This document shows, one piece after another, positions 32,201-39,952 of a DNA stretch of 41,847 nucleotides. The position numbers were made by a program, and so were the translations under genes. The DNA comes from Halobacteriales archaeon QS_1_69_70. GTDB taxonomy: Archaea; Halobacteriota; Halobacteria; Halobacteriales; Haloarculaceae. The notes beneath the pieces were generated by a model. The model had not been told where the DNA came from and ran no database searches. It saw only the letters and a program-made list of their open reading frames with translations. The stretch's first letter is position 1; every line of letters starts with the position of its first letter. The stretch lies in the NCBI GenBank assembly GCA_003021005.1, contig PXRI01000014.1, positions 1 through 41,847 on the forward strand, read 5' to 3'.

Positions 32201-35200
32201 GACGTACCGCTGACGGTCTGGACGATGACCGACGAGGGGCGACTGGTCCGTCGTCCCGTGACAGCCGTCCACGAATACGATGCCCCCGAGGCTATGACCG
32301 ACGTGACGCTGGAAACCGGGGAGTCGATCACGGCGACTGACGACCACCCGTTCTTCGTCATGGAGGCGGGGGAGCGAACGACGACGCCTGCCTCCGACCT
32401 GGAACCCGGCCAGTGGGTGTACGTTCCGCGAGCGCTCCCATCGCCAGTGGGCGACGGCGGCACCGCCGCGGCGACGTCGTGGACCGACGAGCCGGGAACG
32501 GAGATGTCGTCGGCGCTAGCTGGCGTGCTTGGTTACCTGTCCGGCGACGGGAACGTTTACTACGAGAGCGACGAGGGCGTCTACGGCATCCGCTTTTCCA
32601 ACACCGAGGAGAAACTGCTGGCCGACTTCGAGGACGCCTGCCGGGAGGCGTTCGACGCCGAGCCGGTCCGGCCACCGAGTGAAATCCGGGAGGACGGCGT
32701 CGAGACGGTCCGCCTCATGGGGCAGCAGTACGCCGACGCCGTCCTCGACGCCGGGATGACCCTCGAAACGTACGACGGGAAGACGCTCCCTGCCGGCGTG
32801 ACACGTGGCTCCCGGGAGGCGAAGGCCGTGTTCATCCGTGCGCTCGCCGACAGCGAGGGCAGCGTCAACGACCGGAACGTGAAGGTGCATTCCTCGAGCC
32901 GCCACCTCCTGCTCGGCGTCAAGAGCCTCCTCTTGGAATTCGGTGTGTCCTGCCAGATCCAGACGCGCGAACGCGAGACGGGTCGGGACCTCCACGTCCT
33001 GGCGATCACGGCGGCCGACTCGCTGGCTGCGTTCAACCGCAACGTCGGGTTCACCCTGGATCGCAAACAGGAGGCCCTCGACGCGGCCTGCAGAACGGTG
33101 TCCGGGGACCGCACCATCCTCGACGTGATTCCCGACATCGGGACCCACCTGGCGGACCTCAGGGCAGACCTTCGACTGCACCAGTCCGAGTGCGGTATCG
33201 AACCGACAACGTACTGCAATTTCGAGAACGGTGACGCAAACCTCTCGCTCCATCGCGCCGAGTCCGTGCTCGACGCGTTCGAGGCCCGGCAGCGACAAGC
33301 GACGTCGGATCTGGAACTCCTGCAGGAGGCCCCCGGCTGGGACGGCCTCGCGACGCTCAAAGACCGGTACCACGTCTCCCACTCGGAACTCGCCCGACGG
33401 ACGGAGTACAGCCAACCACAGGTCTCGGCCAGGTGGGGCGAGGACCCGGCGCTCCGCGAGGTCGTCCACCAGCGGATACAGTCGATCGTCGCGGCGGTCG
33501 CTGCGACGGACCTCACCCCTCTTCGCCGACACGTCGACGGCGACGTCAAATGGCGGCGGGTGGCGTCGGTCGATAGCGTCGACGCGACTGCCCGGGAGGA
33601 CCGGGTTCCCATCCTCGAGGAAGACCTCGCCGACGTTATCGGATGCGCCGTTCACGACGCGACGGCGCAAGCCCGCGGACTCCTCGACCGGGAGCCGACG
33701 ACGGCGACGTGGACGGAGCTCCGGGACGAACTCCACCGATACGATATCTCCTTCGAGACCCTTTCGGACGACCTCGGTGTCGACGGTTCCACGATCTCAC
33801 GATGGTTCAATGGGGTCGTCGGAACCGATCGGTTCGACGAGGTAAGAACCGCTGCCCTGGACCGCATACACCGGAAGCGCGATCGGCTCCGCGAACTCCT
33901 CGACGAGATCGACGAGCGTCGGCGACCGAAGGTCTACGATCTGACGGTCGCGGACACCCACAATTTCGTCGCCAACGGCATGGTGGTCCACAACTCGGAG
34001 GACCGGTCGGCCATGCATGAGGCGCTCGAACAACAGTCCTACCATCCGAGTTCTGAACTCCTCCTTGCGAACGGTCGCCGCGTCGTGATGGGCGAGTTCG
34101 TCGACGAGCGGATGACCGATCGGTCGGACGAGGTGGTCGACGGCGTCGACTGTGAGATCCTCCAGGTTGAGGACGTGGGTGTCCACTCGGTCGATCTCGA
34201 AACGCACGAGACGACGAAGCAACCGGTCGACCGGGTGAGCCGCCACGAAGCCCCCGAGGAATTCGTCCGTATATCCTTCTCGAACGGGCGGGACGTCCTC
34301 GTCACCCCCGAACACCCGATGTTCGCAGATCTGGACGGTGAGATCGGTACCGTTGAAGCGCGGAACATCGAGGAGGGAGCGTTCGTCCCCGCCCCACGGA
34401 AGTTGCCGAATTCGAGTACTTCCGTCGAGTTGGCCGACGAAACGCATATCGGGAAGGAACGGGACGTCGACCTCCCGGACGAATTGAGCGGGGATCTCGC
34501 GGAGCTCTTGGGATTCCTCGTCGCGGAGGGCCACTCCTACGCCGGTTCGGCGCACGAAATCGGGTTCTCGAATCAGGACGACCGACTGCTTGCCCGGGTG
34601 GACGGGTTGATGTACCGGGAGTTCGGCTTCCCGAGCACGGATACGACGAACGCGGCCGGAACGGTGACGAAGCGGTGGGTGTCGACTAAACTCTACCGCT
34701 GGTTCGAGGCGAACTTCCCGGAGTTCATGCACACCGCCCGGGAGAAGCGAATCCCGGCTCGCGTCCTCGGTGCGGCCGAGGAGCAAATCCGCCGCTTCCT
34801 TGTCGGGTCTTTCGCTGGCGATGGCGGCGTCGAATCCGAAGCGATGGCGTTCTCTACTGCCTCCGAGGGGCTGGCACGCGATTACGGTGATGCGCTGGCG
34901 AAAATCGGGGTCGCCTCACGTATTCACCACGATTCAACGGGGGATTCCTGGAAGGTGTACGTGATGGGCGATTCGATCGAGCAGTTCGTCGACGCCGTCG
35001 TCGACCCTCTGGACGATCGTCACGACGAGGCCCGGGCGTTCGTCGAACGAAGCAACGAGACAAGACGCCACCACGACGTCCTCCCGACGAGCGCGGCCCG
35101 AGAAATTCGGGAGCTTCGTTCTCTCCTGGGGCTACGCAAAACCGGTCAGTTCCGCCCCAATCTCGACGAGGGATACGGCGTCCAAGTCGAAACCGTCCGC

Positions 35201-36469
35201 GAACAGGTCGAGTCTATCCGTAACCGCATCAGAGATATCCGGGCAGCCGTGGACGCGGCGTCAGACCTCGCTGGAGTCCGTGCCGCGGCCGGCTGGTCGG
35301 GACGCCAGCTCGCCGAGCGGATGGACGGTCCGACACCAAGCCGTATCTACTACGCGGAGGACGGTGGGTACGATATCGAAACCCGGGACCGACTCGGGGC
35401 CCTCGCTCGTGAAACCGTGCATAGCAAGCTGGATGAAGCCGCCCGCCGCACCGACGCACTCCTGGATCGCTGTGAGCTGCGGTACTACCGTGTCACCGAC
35501 GTCGAGACGATCCCGAACGAAGGCGAGCACGCAACTGACTGGGTGTATGACGTGACCGTCGAGCCGACGAACACATTCGTCAGTCAGGGCGTGGTCCTCC
35601 ACAACTCCATCTCCATCTCGAAGGCCGGGATCAACGCCACCTTGAAGTCGCGGTGCTCGCTGCTCGGGGCAGCAAACCCCAAATACGGTAGATTCGACGA
35701 ATACGAACCTATCGGAGAACAGATAGATCTGGAGCCGGCACTGATCTCCCGGTTCGACCTGATCTTCACGGTGGCCGACCAGCCCGACGCCGAGCGGGAT
35801 GCCGACCTCGCCGACCACATCATCGACACCAACTACGCCGGCGAACTCCACACCCACCGGGCGAACCAGGCGACGCCGAACGTCTCCCGGGCGGAACTCG
35901 ACGAGGTCACCGAGACGGTTGAGCCGGCCATCGAACCCGAACTGCTCCGGAAGTACATCGCCTACGCCAAGCGGAACTGTTTCCCGACCATGACGGCGGA
36001 GGCGAAGGCGGCGATCCGGGAGTTCTACGTCGACCTCAGGGCGAAGGGCCAGGACGATGACGCGCCGGTGCCAGTGACTGCCCGGAAGCTGGAGGCGCTG
36101 GTGCGGCTCTCGGAAGCGTCCGCGCGGATGCGGCTGTCGGACTCCGTCGAGGCCGAGGACGCCGAGCGCGTGATCGACATCGTTCGGTCGTGTCTGCAAG
36201 ATATCGGCGTCGACCCCGAGACCGGCGAGTTCGACGCCGACGTGGTCGAGACGGGCCACTCGAAGACCCAGCGGGACCGCATCAGGAGCATCAAGTCCCT
36301 CATCGGCGAGGTCGAGGCGGAGTACGACGAGGGCGCCCCGCGGGAGGAGGTGCTCGACCGCGCCGAGGAGATCGGGCTGGAGCGATCGAAGGCCGACCAC
36401 GAGATCGAGAAGCTCAGACAGAAGGGCGACGTCTACGAGCCACAGACCGACCACTTGCGGACCGTCTGA
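29300..36469 (+). CDS. mcm: Replicative helicase MCM with three inteins
   Basis: A 2389-residue precursor; removing the inteins leaves 698 residues, the normal haloarchaeal MCM length. The N-terminal part has the zinc element CQRCG/CQGC and OB-fold strands. The AAA+ core has Walker A GDPGTGK, Walker B IDELDKM, the pre-sensor hairpin SISISKAGINATLKSRCSLL and the Arg finger region LISRFDL; a C-terminal winged helix ends the protein. Family knowledge: MCM is the hexameric replicative helicase. Inteins sit at GDPGTGK/S, DELDKMR/S and EALEQQ/S, all in ATP-handling or DNA-handling motifs. Start: ATG 29300; the same frame stays open to GTG 29060 only because of a tandem repeat. TGATG overlap with the next gene. 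Confidence 0.95.
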   Translation: MARAENTEVTAEFERFYREYYRDEIGDLAQKYPNEKRSLYVDWDDLYRFDPDLADDLLAQPDQIRDYAEEALRLYDLPVDVSLGQAHVRVRNLQDSTEIRAIRARHRGRLIAVTGIVRKATDVRPKVTEAAFECQRCGTLSRIPQSSGEFHEPHECQGCERQGPFEVNFDQSEFVDAQKLRVQESPEGLRGGETPQSIDVHIDDDITGHVTAGDHVRVTGILHLDQQGSDRDKSPIFDLYMDGISVEIEDEQFEDMDITDADKTEIIELSNAGDVYERMVDSMAPSIYGYEQEKLAMVLQLFSGVTKHLPDDSRIRGDLHMLLIGDPGTGKCLKGDTKVTLADGRERQIGPLVESHLEDPTPVDDGVYDEVDIPLVSMNSEGRLEDRRATKVWKREAPERMYRIRTASGKQLEITPSHPLFVQADGRIAPVDAADLTEGEFVALPGRLPTDGDDTIAVDYRESRSNNAVRLDLPDTWTPWLARLVGYIVAEGHVTVTDDHSADVRVTNEDEEILDDIARCLDRLGVNYTVQDDRNSKSASVARCASSELVRFLERIEPAILESSADQRVPDAILGASRPVQRGFLRAYVDSEGHVSRTQRELAVASMSPELLEGVESLLLASGITSSIEPRANGSYRLRISGADFERYVGRIGFVTDRKSKSAGEFDGVESNTNVDVLPGVGDELATVRQALALSQFDCDIPRSTYQHYERGDRNPSRSSLRTVVDRFRERLDWLHATKACIETGSWNDIEAVREKLDLSQRDLAERMGVAQTAVSYYERNEVAPDGGRTAAAKDAVLDRIEQGLAVEDRIQALGTLAENDIRWDRIESIEPVHPDYEWVYDLEVPGAHCYVSNNVVSHNSALLQYIRRVAPRSVYTSGKGSSSAGLTAAAVRDDFGDGQQWTLEAGALVLADKGIAAIDELDKMRCVTGDTLVNTGDGRVERMRDLAREAADCGSIERLDDGRTIRDVPLTVWTMTDEGRLVRRPVTAVHEYDAPEAMTDVTLETGESITATDDHPFFVMEAGERTTTPASDLEPGQWVYVPRALPSPVGDGGTAAATSWTDEPGTEMSSALAGVLGYLSGDGNVYYESDEGVYGIRFSNTEEKLLADFEDACREAFDAEPVRPPSEIREDGVETVRLMGQQYADAVLDAGMTLETYDGKTLPAGVTRGSREAKAVFIRALADSEGSVNDRNVKVHSSSRHLLLGVKSLLLEFGVSCQIQTRERETGRDLHVLAITAADSLAAFNRNVGFTLDRKQEALDAACRTVSGDRTILDVIPDIGTHLADLRADLRLHQSECGIEPTTYCNFENGDANLSLHRAESVLDAFEARQRQATSDLELLQEAPGWDGLATLKDRYHVSHSELARRTEYSQPQVSARWGEDPALREVVHQRIQSIVAAVAATDLTPLRRHVDGDVKWRRVASVDSVDATAREDRVPILEEDLADVIGCAVHDATAQARGLLDREPTTATWTELRDELHRYDISFETLSDDLGVDGSTISRWFNGVVGTDRFDEVRTAALDRIHRKRDRLRELLDEIDERRRPKVYDLTVADTHNFVANGMVVHNSEDRSAMHEALEQQSYHPSSELLLANGRRVVMGEFVDERMTDRSDEVVDGVDCEILQVEDVGVHSVDLETHETTKQPVDRVSRHEAPEEFVRISFSNGRDVLVTPEHPMFADLDGEIGTVEARNIEEGAFVPAPRKLPNSSTSVELADETHIGKERDVDLPDELSGDLAELLGFLVAEGHSYAGSAHEIGFSNQDDRLLARVDGLMYREFGFPSTDTTNAAGTVTKRWVSTKLYRWFEANFPEFMHTAREKRIPARVLGAAEEQIRRFLVGSFAGDGGVESEAMAFSTASEGLARDYGDALAKIGVASRIHHDSTGDSWKVYVMGDSIEQFVDAVVDPLDDRHDEARAFVERSNETRRHHDVLPTSAAREIRELRSLLGLRKTGQFRPNLDEGYGVQVETVREQVESIRNRIRDIRAAVDAASDLAGVRAAAGWSGRQLAERMDGPTPSRIYYAEDGGYDIETRDRLGALARETVHSKLDEAARRTDALLDRCELRYYRVTDVETIPNEGEHATDWVYDVTVEPTNTFVSQGVVLHNSISISKAGINATLKSRCSLLGAANPKYGRFDEYEPIGEQIDLEPALISRFDLIFTVADQPDAERDADLADHIIDTNYAGELHTHRANQATPNVSRAELDEVTETVEPAIEPELLRKYIAYAKRNCFPTMTAEAKAAIREFYVDLRAKGQDDDAPVPVTARKLEALVRLSEASARMRLSDSVEAEDAERVIDIVRSCLQDIGVDPETGEFDADVVETGHSKTQRDRIRSIKSLIGEVEAEYDEGAPREEVLDRAEEIGLERSKADHEIEKLRQKGDVYEPQTDHLRTV
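30293..31879 (+). mobile_element. Intein 1 of MCM (at Walker A), 529 residues
   Basis: Starts with Cys1 (CLKGDTKVTLADG) after GDPGTGK and ends HCYVSNNVVSHN before Ser. Block B is ITPSHPLF. A LAGLIDADG nuclease is present: LVGYIVAEGHV and FLRAYVDSEGHV. After it come two XRE-like helix-turn-helix units, around TVRQALALSQFDC and LDLSQRDLAERMGVAQTAVS. All splicing residues are present, so it should be active; nuclease Asp/Glu residues of both motifs are kept. Confidence 0.92.
32078..33994 (+). mobile_element. Intein 2 of MCM (after Walker B), 639 residues
   Basis: Starts with Cys1 (CVTGDTLVNTGDGR) after DELDKMR and ends FVANGMVVHN before Ser. Block B is ITATDDHPFF. The nuclease motifs are LGYLSGDGNV and FIRALADSEGSV. 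Three HTH-like units follow: around LRADLRLHQSECG, LKDRYHVSHSELARRTEYSQ and ISFETLSDDLGVDGSTISRW. It is the largest of the three, the additional length being the third HTH unit. Confidence 0.92.
34037..35605 (+). mobile_element. Intein 3 of MCM (before pre-sensor hairpin), 523 residues
   Basis: Starts with Ser1 (SYHPSSELLLANGRR) after EALEQQ and ends FVSQGVVLHN before Ser. Block B is LVTPEHPMF. The nuclease motifs are LLGFLVAEGHSY and FLVGSFAGDGGV. Two HTH-like units follow: around IRELRSLLGLRKTG and VRAAAGWSGRQLAERMDGPT. The use of Ser instead of Cys at position 1 differs from the other two. Confidence 0.92.
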
Positions 36470-36723
36470 TGGACCGGATCGCCGCCCTCCGCCGGATCGA
36501 GACCGCGCTGGCGGACTTCGAGGCCGGCGCCGTCGACCTCGAGGCCTGCGAGCGGGAGGTCCGGGCGACGGTCAGGACGTTCGCGACGGAGTTCGACGGC
36601 GACCTCGCCGCCTACCGCGCCGACGACGGGACGGTGGTCCTCGCCGACTCGGAGCGCGCGGCCCGCGACCGGGTCCGGGAGCTGACCGGCGCCGAGGCGC
36701 CGACGGTCGAGCGGGTCGACTGA
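36469..36723 (+). CDS. Small conserved protein downstream of mcm
   Basis: An 84-residue, mostly helical acidic protein (MDRIAALRRIETALADFEAG, REVRATVRTFATEFDGDLAA). The ATG overlaps the mcm stop (TGATG), so it is co-translated with mcm. Small proteins of this kind lie beside mcm in haloarchaea; I recall them as numbered DUF families but cannot verify which. No function known. A role with MCM is only suggested by coupling. Confidence 0.7.
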   Translation: MDRIAALRRIETALADFEAGAVDLEACEREVRATVRTFATEFDGDLAAYRADDGTVVLADSERAARDRVRELTGAEAPTVERVD

Positions 36724-36730
36724 CGCGGTA

Positions 36731-36738
36731 AGTTTAAC
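36731..36738 (+). promoter_or_regulatory. TATA-like element of the three-gene cluster after mcm
   Basis: AGTTTAAC lies about 27-33 nt before the GTG at 36764, so the following genes can be transcribed apart from mcm, leaderless. Confidence 0.5.
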
Positions 36739-36763
36739 ACTGGAAGAGAGGAAACTCCGGGTC

Positions 36764-37102
36764 GTGCTGCTGGTCGTCACGTACTCCCGGGCGGCCCGGA
36801 CCTCCCTGCGGAACGCCTGTCGGACCCACGAGGACACCGTCGTCCGTCGGTTCGGCCGGGCCGCCCTCCTCGAGGAGACCGAACACGGCGCCTTCCTCGC
36901 GCTGTGGCTCCGGGAGAAACACCCCGACGACGTCCAACTCGAGCGGACGGAGCCGTTCAACGAGTTCCGCGACGTGCCCCCGGCCGTCAGGGCGGCCGCC
37001 GCGGCCTACGAGGAGCGCACCGACCGGAACGTGCCGTACGCGAAGTTCGCCGTCGACACCGACCACCCGGCGCCGGCTGCCCTCAAGCGTGAGCCGCTGT
37101 GA
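36764..37102 (+). CDS. Conserved haloarchaeal protein, GTG start
   Basis: A 112-residue protein starting with GTG, MLLVVTYSRAARTSLRNACR then ALWLREKHPDDVQLERTEPF. It lies in the cluster of small genes downstream of mcm, and its stop overlaps the GTG start of the next gene (GTGA). Function unknown; no cofactor or catalytic motif is visible. A TATA-like element at 36731-36738 supports leaderless initiation at this GTG. Confidence 0.7.
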   Translation: MLLVVTYSRAARTSLRNACRTHEDTVVRRFGRAALLEETEHGAFLALWLREKHPDDVQLERTEPFNEFRDVPPAVRAAAAAYEERTDRNVPYAKFAVDTDHPAPAALKREPL

Positions 37103-37764
37103 GGCTGTACGACCACGTCGCCGTCGTCGCGCCCGGGCTCGCGCTGGACCGGCGGGCCGCCCTCGCTGCGGCCGCCCGGTCCCGCGGCGTCTCGACGAGC
37201 GTCGACGAGGCGCTCCGGACCGCACGGGCTGGGCTGGCCGAACTCGACGAGCCGGTCCCCTCCCCGGCCGAGGCCCGCCGGGCCGTCGCGGAGGCCGAGT
37301 CGGAGCTGGCCGCCCAGCGCGAACGCGTCGCGACGCGGCGCGGCCGGCTCGAGGCGACCGAGGACGGCGAGGCCGAGGCGGCCTACCGGCAGGCGGTCCG
37401 GACGCTGTCGGAACTGGAGACCGACCACCAGGCCGCGCTCGAACGGCTGTCGGCGGCCCGCGAGCGCGCCCGGCGGGCCCGCGATGACCGGGAGCGGCGG
37501 CTCCGGCTCCAGGACCGGGTCGACAACCTCGAGCGGACCGCCCGCGAGGAGCGCGTCGCCGCGGTGCGGCCGGCAGTCGACGCGGCCGCCGCCGCGGCGC
37601 CGGACGGCGAGGCCGACTCCTTCGAGGCGGCGACGCCCGTGACCGCGGCACTGGCGCTGGTCCGGGTCGGCACGGTCCGGCCGCCGGTGGTGTTGGCCTG
37701 CCGACGGTTCCCGGACGGCCCGACCGCCGAAGCCTGGCTCGGCGCCCCGGTGATCCGGCTGTAA
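37099..37764 (+). CDS. Coiled-coil protein of unknown function, GTG start
   Basis: A 221-residue protein. The centre (residues about 60-155) is a long Arg/Glu/Ala-rich coiled coil (AEAESELAAQRERVATRRGR, ALERLSAARERARRARDDRE). N- and C-terminal ends are globular (RLYDHVAVVAPGLALDRRAA; VTAALALVRVGTVRPPVVLA). The GTG start overlaps the previous stop (GTGA), so it is co-translated. The length and coiled coil suggest a structural or oligomerising role; function unknown. Confidence 0.75.
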   Translation: MRLYDHVAVVAPGLALDRRAALAAAARSRGVSTSVDEALRTARAGLAELDEPVPSPAEARRAVAEAESELAAQRERVATRRGRLEATEDGEAEAAYRQAVRTLSELETDHQAALERLSAARERARRARDDRERRLRLQDRVDNLERTAREERVAAVRPAVDAAAAAAPDGEADSFEAATPVTAALALVRVGTVRPPVVLACRRFPDGPTAEAWLGAPVIRL

Positions 37765-37795
37765 CTTATCACCCAAGCCGCGGCCTAGCCCCCGT

Positions 37796-38332
37796 ATGCC
37801 GACCGCCTCGACCACGACCGTCCGGACGGACGGCGTGACGCTCGTCGAACTGCTCGTGACGGCGGCGGCGCCTCACCGGCTCCGGTTCGACGTCCGGTGT
37901 GACGGGCCGGTGTGGCCGCCGCGGGACCACCAGGGCGCCGTCTGGGGACCGGACGGTGTGACACTCGATGTGTCGGCCGGCACGACCGGCGCGGGCTTTG
38001 CGACGCCGGCGCCCCCGGAGTCGGTCGAGGTCCGCCTGGCGGACGCCAAGCCGGTCGACGAGGGGCTCCCGGACGGCCTCGAGGGGTGGCTCGAGGCCGT
38101 CGGCTCGCGGGTCGCGTCGGCCGAACGGCTCGCCGCGGCCGAGGACCTCCCGGCCGCCGCCGAGGCGGTCGCCTCGGTCGGCGGTCTCGGGGCGGTCGAG
38201 CGGCTGGCGGCCGAACTCGAGCGGGACCGACGGCTCCTGGCCCGGTTTTCGTTCGCGCCGGCGGCGTTGTGCGACCGCGCCGAATCGGTGCGGGTGCCGG
38301 TTGCCGCGTTGACGACGATCGCCCGCCCCTGA
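37796..38332 (+). CDS. Conserved haloarchaeal protein of the mcm cluster
   Basis: A 178-residue protein. The N-terminal half is beta-rich (VTLVELLVTAAAPHRLRFDV, RDHQGAVWGPDGVTLDVSAG). The C-terminal half is helical (ASAERLAAAEDLPAAAEAVA, ERLAAELERDRRLLARFSFA). It is the last of four co-directional genes after mcm, 31 nt behind the coiled-coil gene. Function unknown. Confidence 0.7.
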   Translation: MPTASTTTVRTDGVTLVELLVTAAAPHRLRFDVRCDGPVWPPRDHQGAVWGPDGVTLDVSAGTTGAGFATPAPPESVEVRLADAKPVDEGLPDGLEGWLEAVGSRVASAERLAAAEDLPAAAEAVASVGGLGAVERLAAELERDRRLLARFSFAPAALCDRAESVRVPVAALTTIARP

Positions 38333-38417
38333 CTCGATCGCGCCGCTCGCCGGCGGGGCCGTCCCCTTCGGAGAGACCGGCTACCCCTACGGGGCGCAAC
38401 GGATGGCCCCGGCAGCG

Positions 38418-39281
38418 TCAGCTCCGCAGCTTCTGGTAGGAGGTCCGGATCGTCACCGCCGAGACGTCGGCGACGTCGCTCAGTTCCGCCTGGGTGAGGT
38501 CGTAGCCGGCCTCCCGGGCGGCGGTGTACAGACAGGCGGCGGCGACGCCGCTCGGGTCCCGGCCCGCGGCGATGCCGGTGTCAATCGCCTCGGCGGCCAG
38601 CGCGCGGGCGCGGCGCTCGAGCCGGGTCGGGACCTCGAGGGAGGAGGCGAACCGGGCGAGGTACTCGGCGGGATCGATCGGCCCGGTCGGGAGCCCGAGG
38701 TCCCGGTTCATCGCGTCGTAGGCGACGGTCAGTTCGCTCTCGGTCGCCGTCGCGACCGCCACCACCTCGTCGACGGTCCGGGCGACGGAGGCGGTCCGAC
38801 AGACCGCGTAGACGGCCGCCGCGGCGAACCCCTCGATGGAGCGGCCCTGGAGGAGGTCCGCCTCCTGGGCCGACTCGAACAGCACGCAGGCGCGCTCCTG
38901 GAGGCTCTCGGGGAGTTCGAGCCGGCCGGTGATCCGCCGGATCTCGGTGAAGCCGTACACCTGATTGCGGTCGCGCTTCGAGCCGATCCGGGCGCGTCGG
39001 TGGTGGCGTCGCATGCGGGCGAGGCGGCGGCGCTTGCGGCCCTTGAGGCGCGTCGAGTGTCCGATCTCGGTCGAGAGCCCGCGGTCGTGGCGAGACCTGG
39101 TCAGGGGCGCACCGCAGCGCTCGGGGTCGGCGTCGTCGTCGGCGAAGGAGCGCCACTCCGGGCCGCGGTCGATCGCGGTCTCCTCGACCACCAGCCCGCA
39201 GTCGCTGCAGACGGTCTCCGTGTCGGTGCGCCGGAGTCGCCCCTCGCACTCCGGACAGGCCTGGTGTGTCCTCGTGCTCAT
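38418..39281 (-). CDS. tfb: Transcription initiation factor IIB (TFB)
   Basis: A 287-residue TFB. The zinc ribbon is CPEC (9-12) / CSDC (25-28). The B-reader/linker region follows (PEWRSFADDDADPERCGAPL, RDRNQVYGFTEIRRITGRLE) and two cyclin folds cover about 105-195 and 200-287. Family knowledge: TFB bridges TBP and RNA polymerase at archaeal promoters; haloarchaea encode several TFBs with different target sets. Start: ATG at 39281, about 30 nt behind a TTTTTAATAA element. Slightly shorter than the usual 300-320 residues, lacking an N-terminal extension before the zinc ribbon. Confidence 0.93.
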   Translation of the reverse strand: MSTRTHQACPECEGRLRRTDTETVCSDCGLVVEETAIDRGPEWRSFADDDADPERCGAPLTRSRHDRGLSTEIGHSTRLKGRKRRRLARMRRHHRRARIGSKRDRNQVYGFTEIRRITGRLELPESLQERACVLFESAQEADLLQGRSIEGFAAAAVYAVCRTASVARTVDEVVAVATATESELTVAYDAMNRDLGLPTGPIDPAEYLARFASSLEVPTRLERRARALAAEAIDTGIAAGRDPSGVAAACLYTAAREAGYDLTQAELSDVADVSAVTIRTSYQKLRS

Positions 39282-39307
39282 CACGTGCGAAACTTCGGCC
39301 GGATCGG

Positions 39308-39317
39308 TTATTAAAAA
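39308..39317 (-). promoter_or_regulatory. TATA box of tfb
   Basis: On the minus strand this reads TTTTTAATAA, a strong TATA element 27-36 nt before the ATG at 39281. Confidence 0.6.
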
Positions 39318-39423
39318 CGGTCGCGTTCGGGGCGAACTGACGCCGTGACACGCGGGTGAACGTACCGGTAACCGGTACGTTATCGGCGCGGGCCGCAGCG
39401 CCCTCGTTTCACACCTGCGAAAG

Positions 39424-39428
39424 TTTAA
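39424..39428 (+). promoter_or_regulatory. TATA-like element of the gene at 39455
   Basis: GAAAGTTTAAGG lies 18-32 nt before the two candidate ATG codons (39446 and 39455), consistent with leaderless expression. A GGAGG at about 39432-39437 could alternatively serve as a Shine-Dalgarno for 39446. Confidence 0.45.
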
Positions 39429-39454
39429 GGAAGGAGGCCTCTCCAATGGGTCCC

Positions 39455-39952
39455 ATGGGGCTGTCGGAGATCGCCGCCGGTCTCGAGGTCACCAACGAAC
39501 AGCGTGATCGGGGCGTCGCGACGGTCGACGAGACCGCCGGGTCGCTCGCCGAGCGGCTCGCCCCATTCGCGGCCTCGCTGCCATGCGACCCGGCCGCGGC
39601 CGCCGCGGTCGTCGAGGCGTACGCCGAAGGGGCGGACGTGGGCCGGGCGGCCGCCGTCGCCGAGGTCCCGCCGACGACGGCGGCGAAGGCGCTGTACCTG
39701 CTGGGCGAACCGGTGGATCCGCTGACGCCGACGTCCCGGCGCGTCGTCGCGGACTGGCTCGACGGCGAGATCGGCCGGAGCGAGGCGCTGACGCTGGCCA
39801 ACGTCGGCGACCGGGAGTTCGCGCTGGGCGCATACGTCGCGACCCACGAGCCGATCGCGGCCGCCGAGTCGGTGGTCGCGGACGCCCTGTCGGTCGAGGC
39901 AGAGGTCGATCCCTTGGACGAGGCCCGGAGTGGCCTCGGGGACCTGGTTTAG
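39455..39952 (+). CDS. Conserved haloarchaeal helical protein
   Basis: A 165-residue, mainly helical acidic protein (MGLSEIAAGLEVTNEQRDRG; AAAVVEAYAEGADVGRAAAV). The region EGADVGRAAAVAEVPPTTAA resembles a helix-turn-helix, and ALTLANVGDREFALGAYVAT is well ordered, so a DNA-linked role is possible but unproven. An in-frame ATG at 39446 would add MGP. The 3' end overlaps the convergent ParA-like gene by 4 nt. Confidence 0.7.
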   Translation: MGLSEIAAGLEVTNEQRDRGVATVDETAGSLAERLAPFAASLPCDPAAAAAVVEAYAEGADVGRAAAVAEVPPTTAAKALYLLGEPVDPLTPTSRRVVADWLDGEIGRSEALTLANVGDREFALGAYVATHEPIAAAESVVADALSVEAEVDPLDEARSGLGDLV

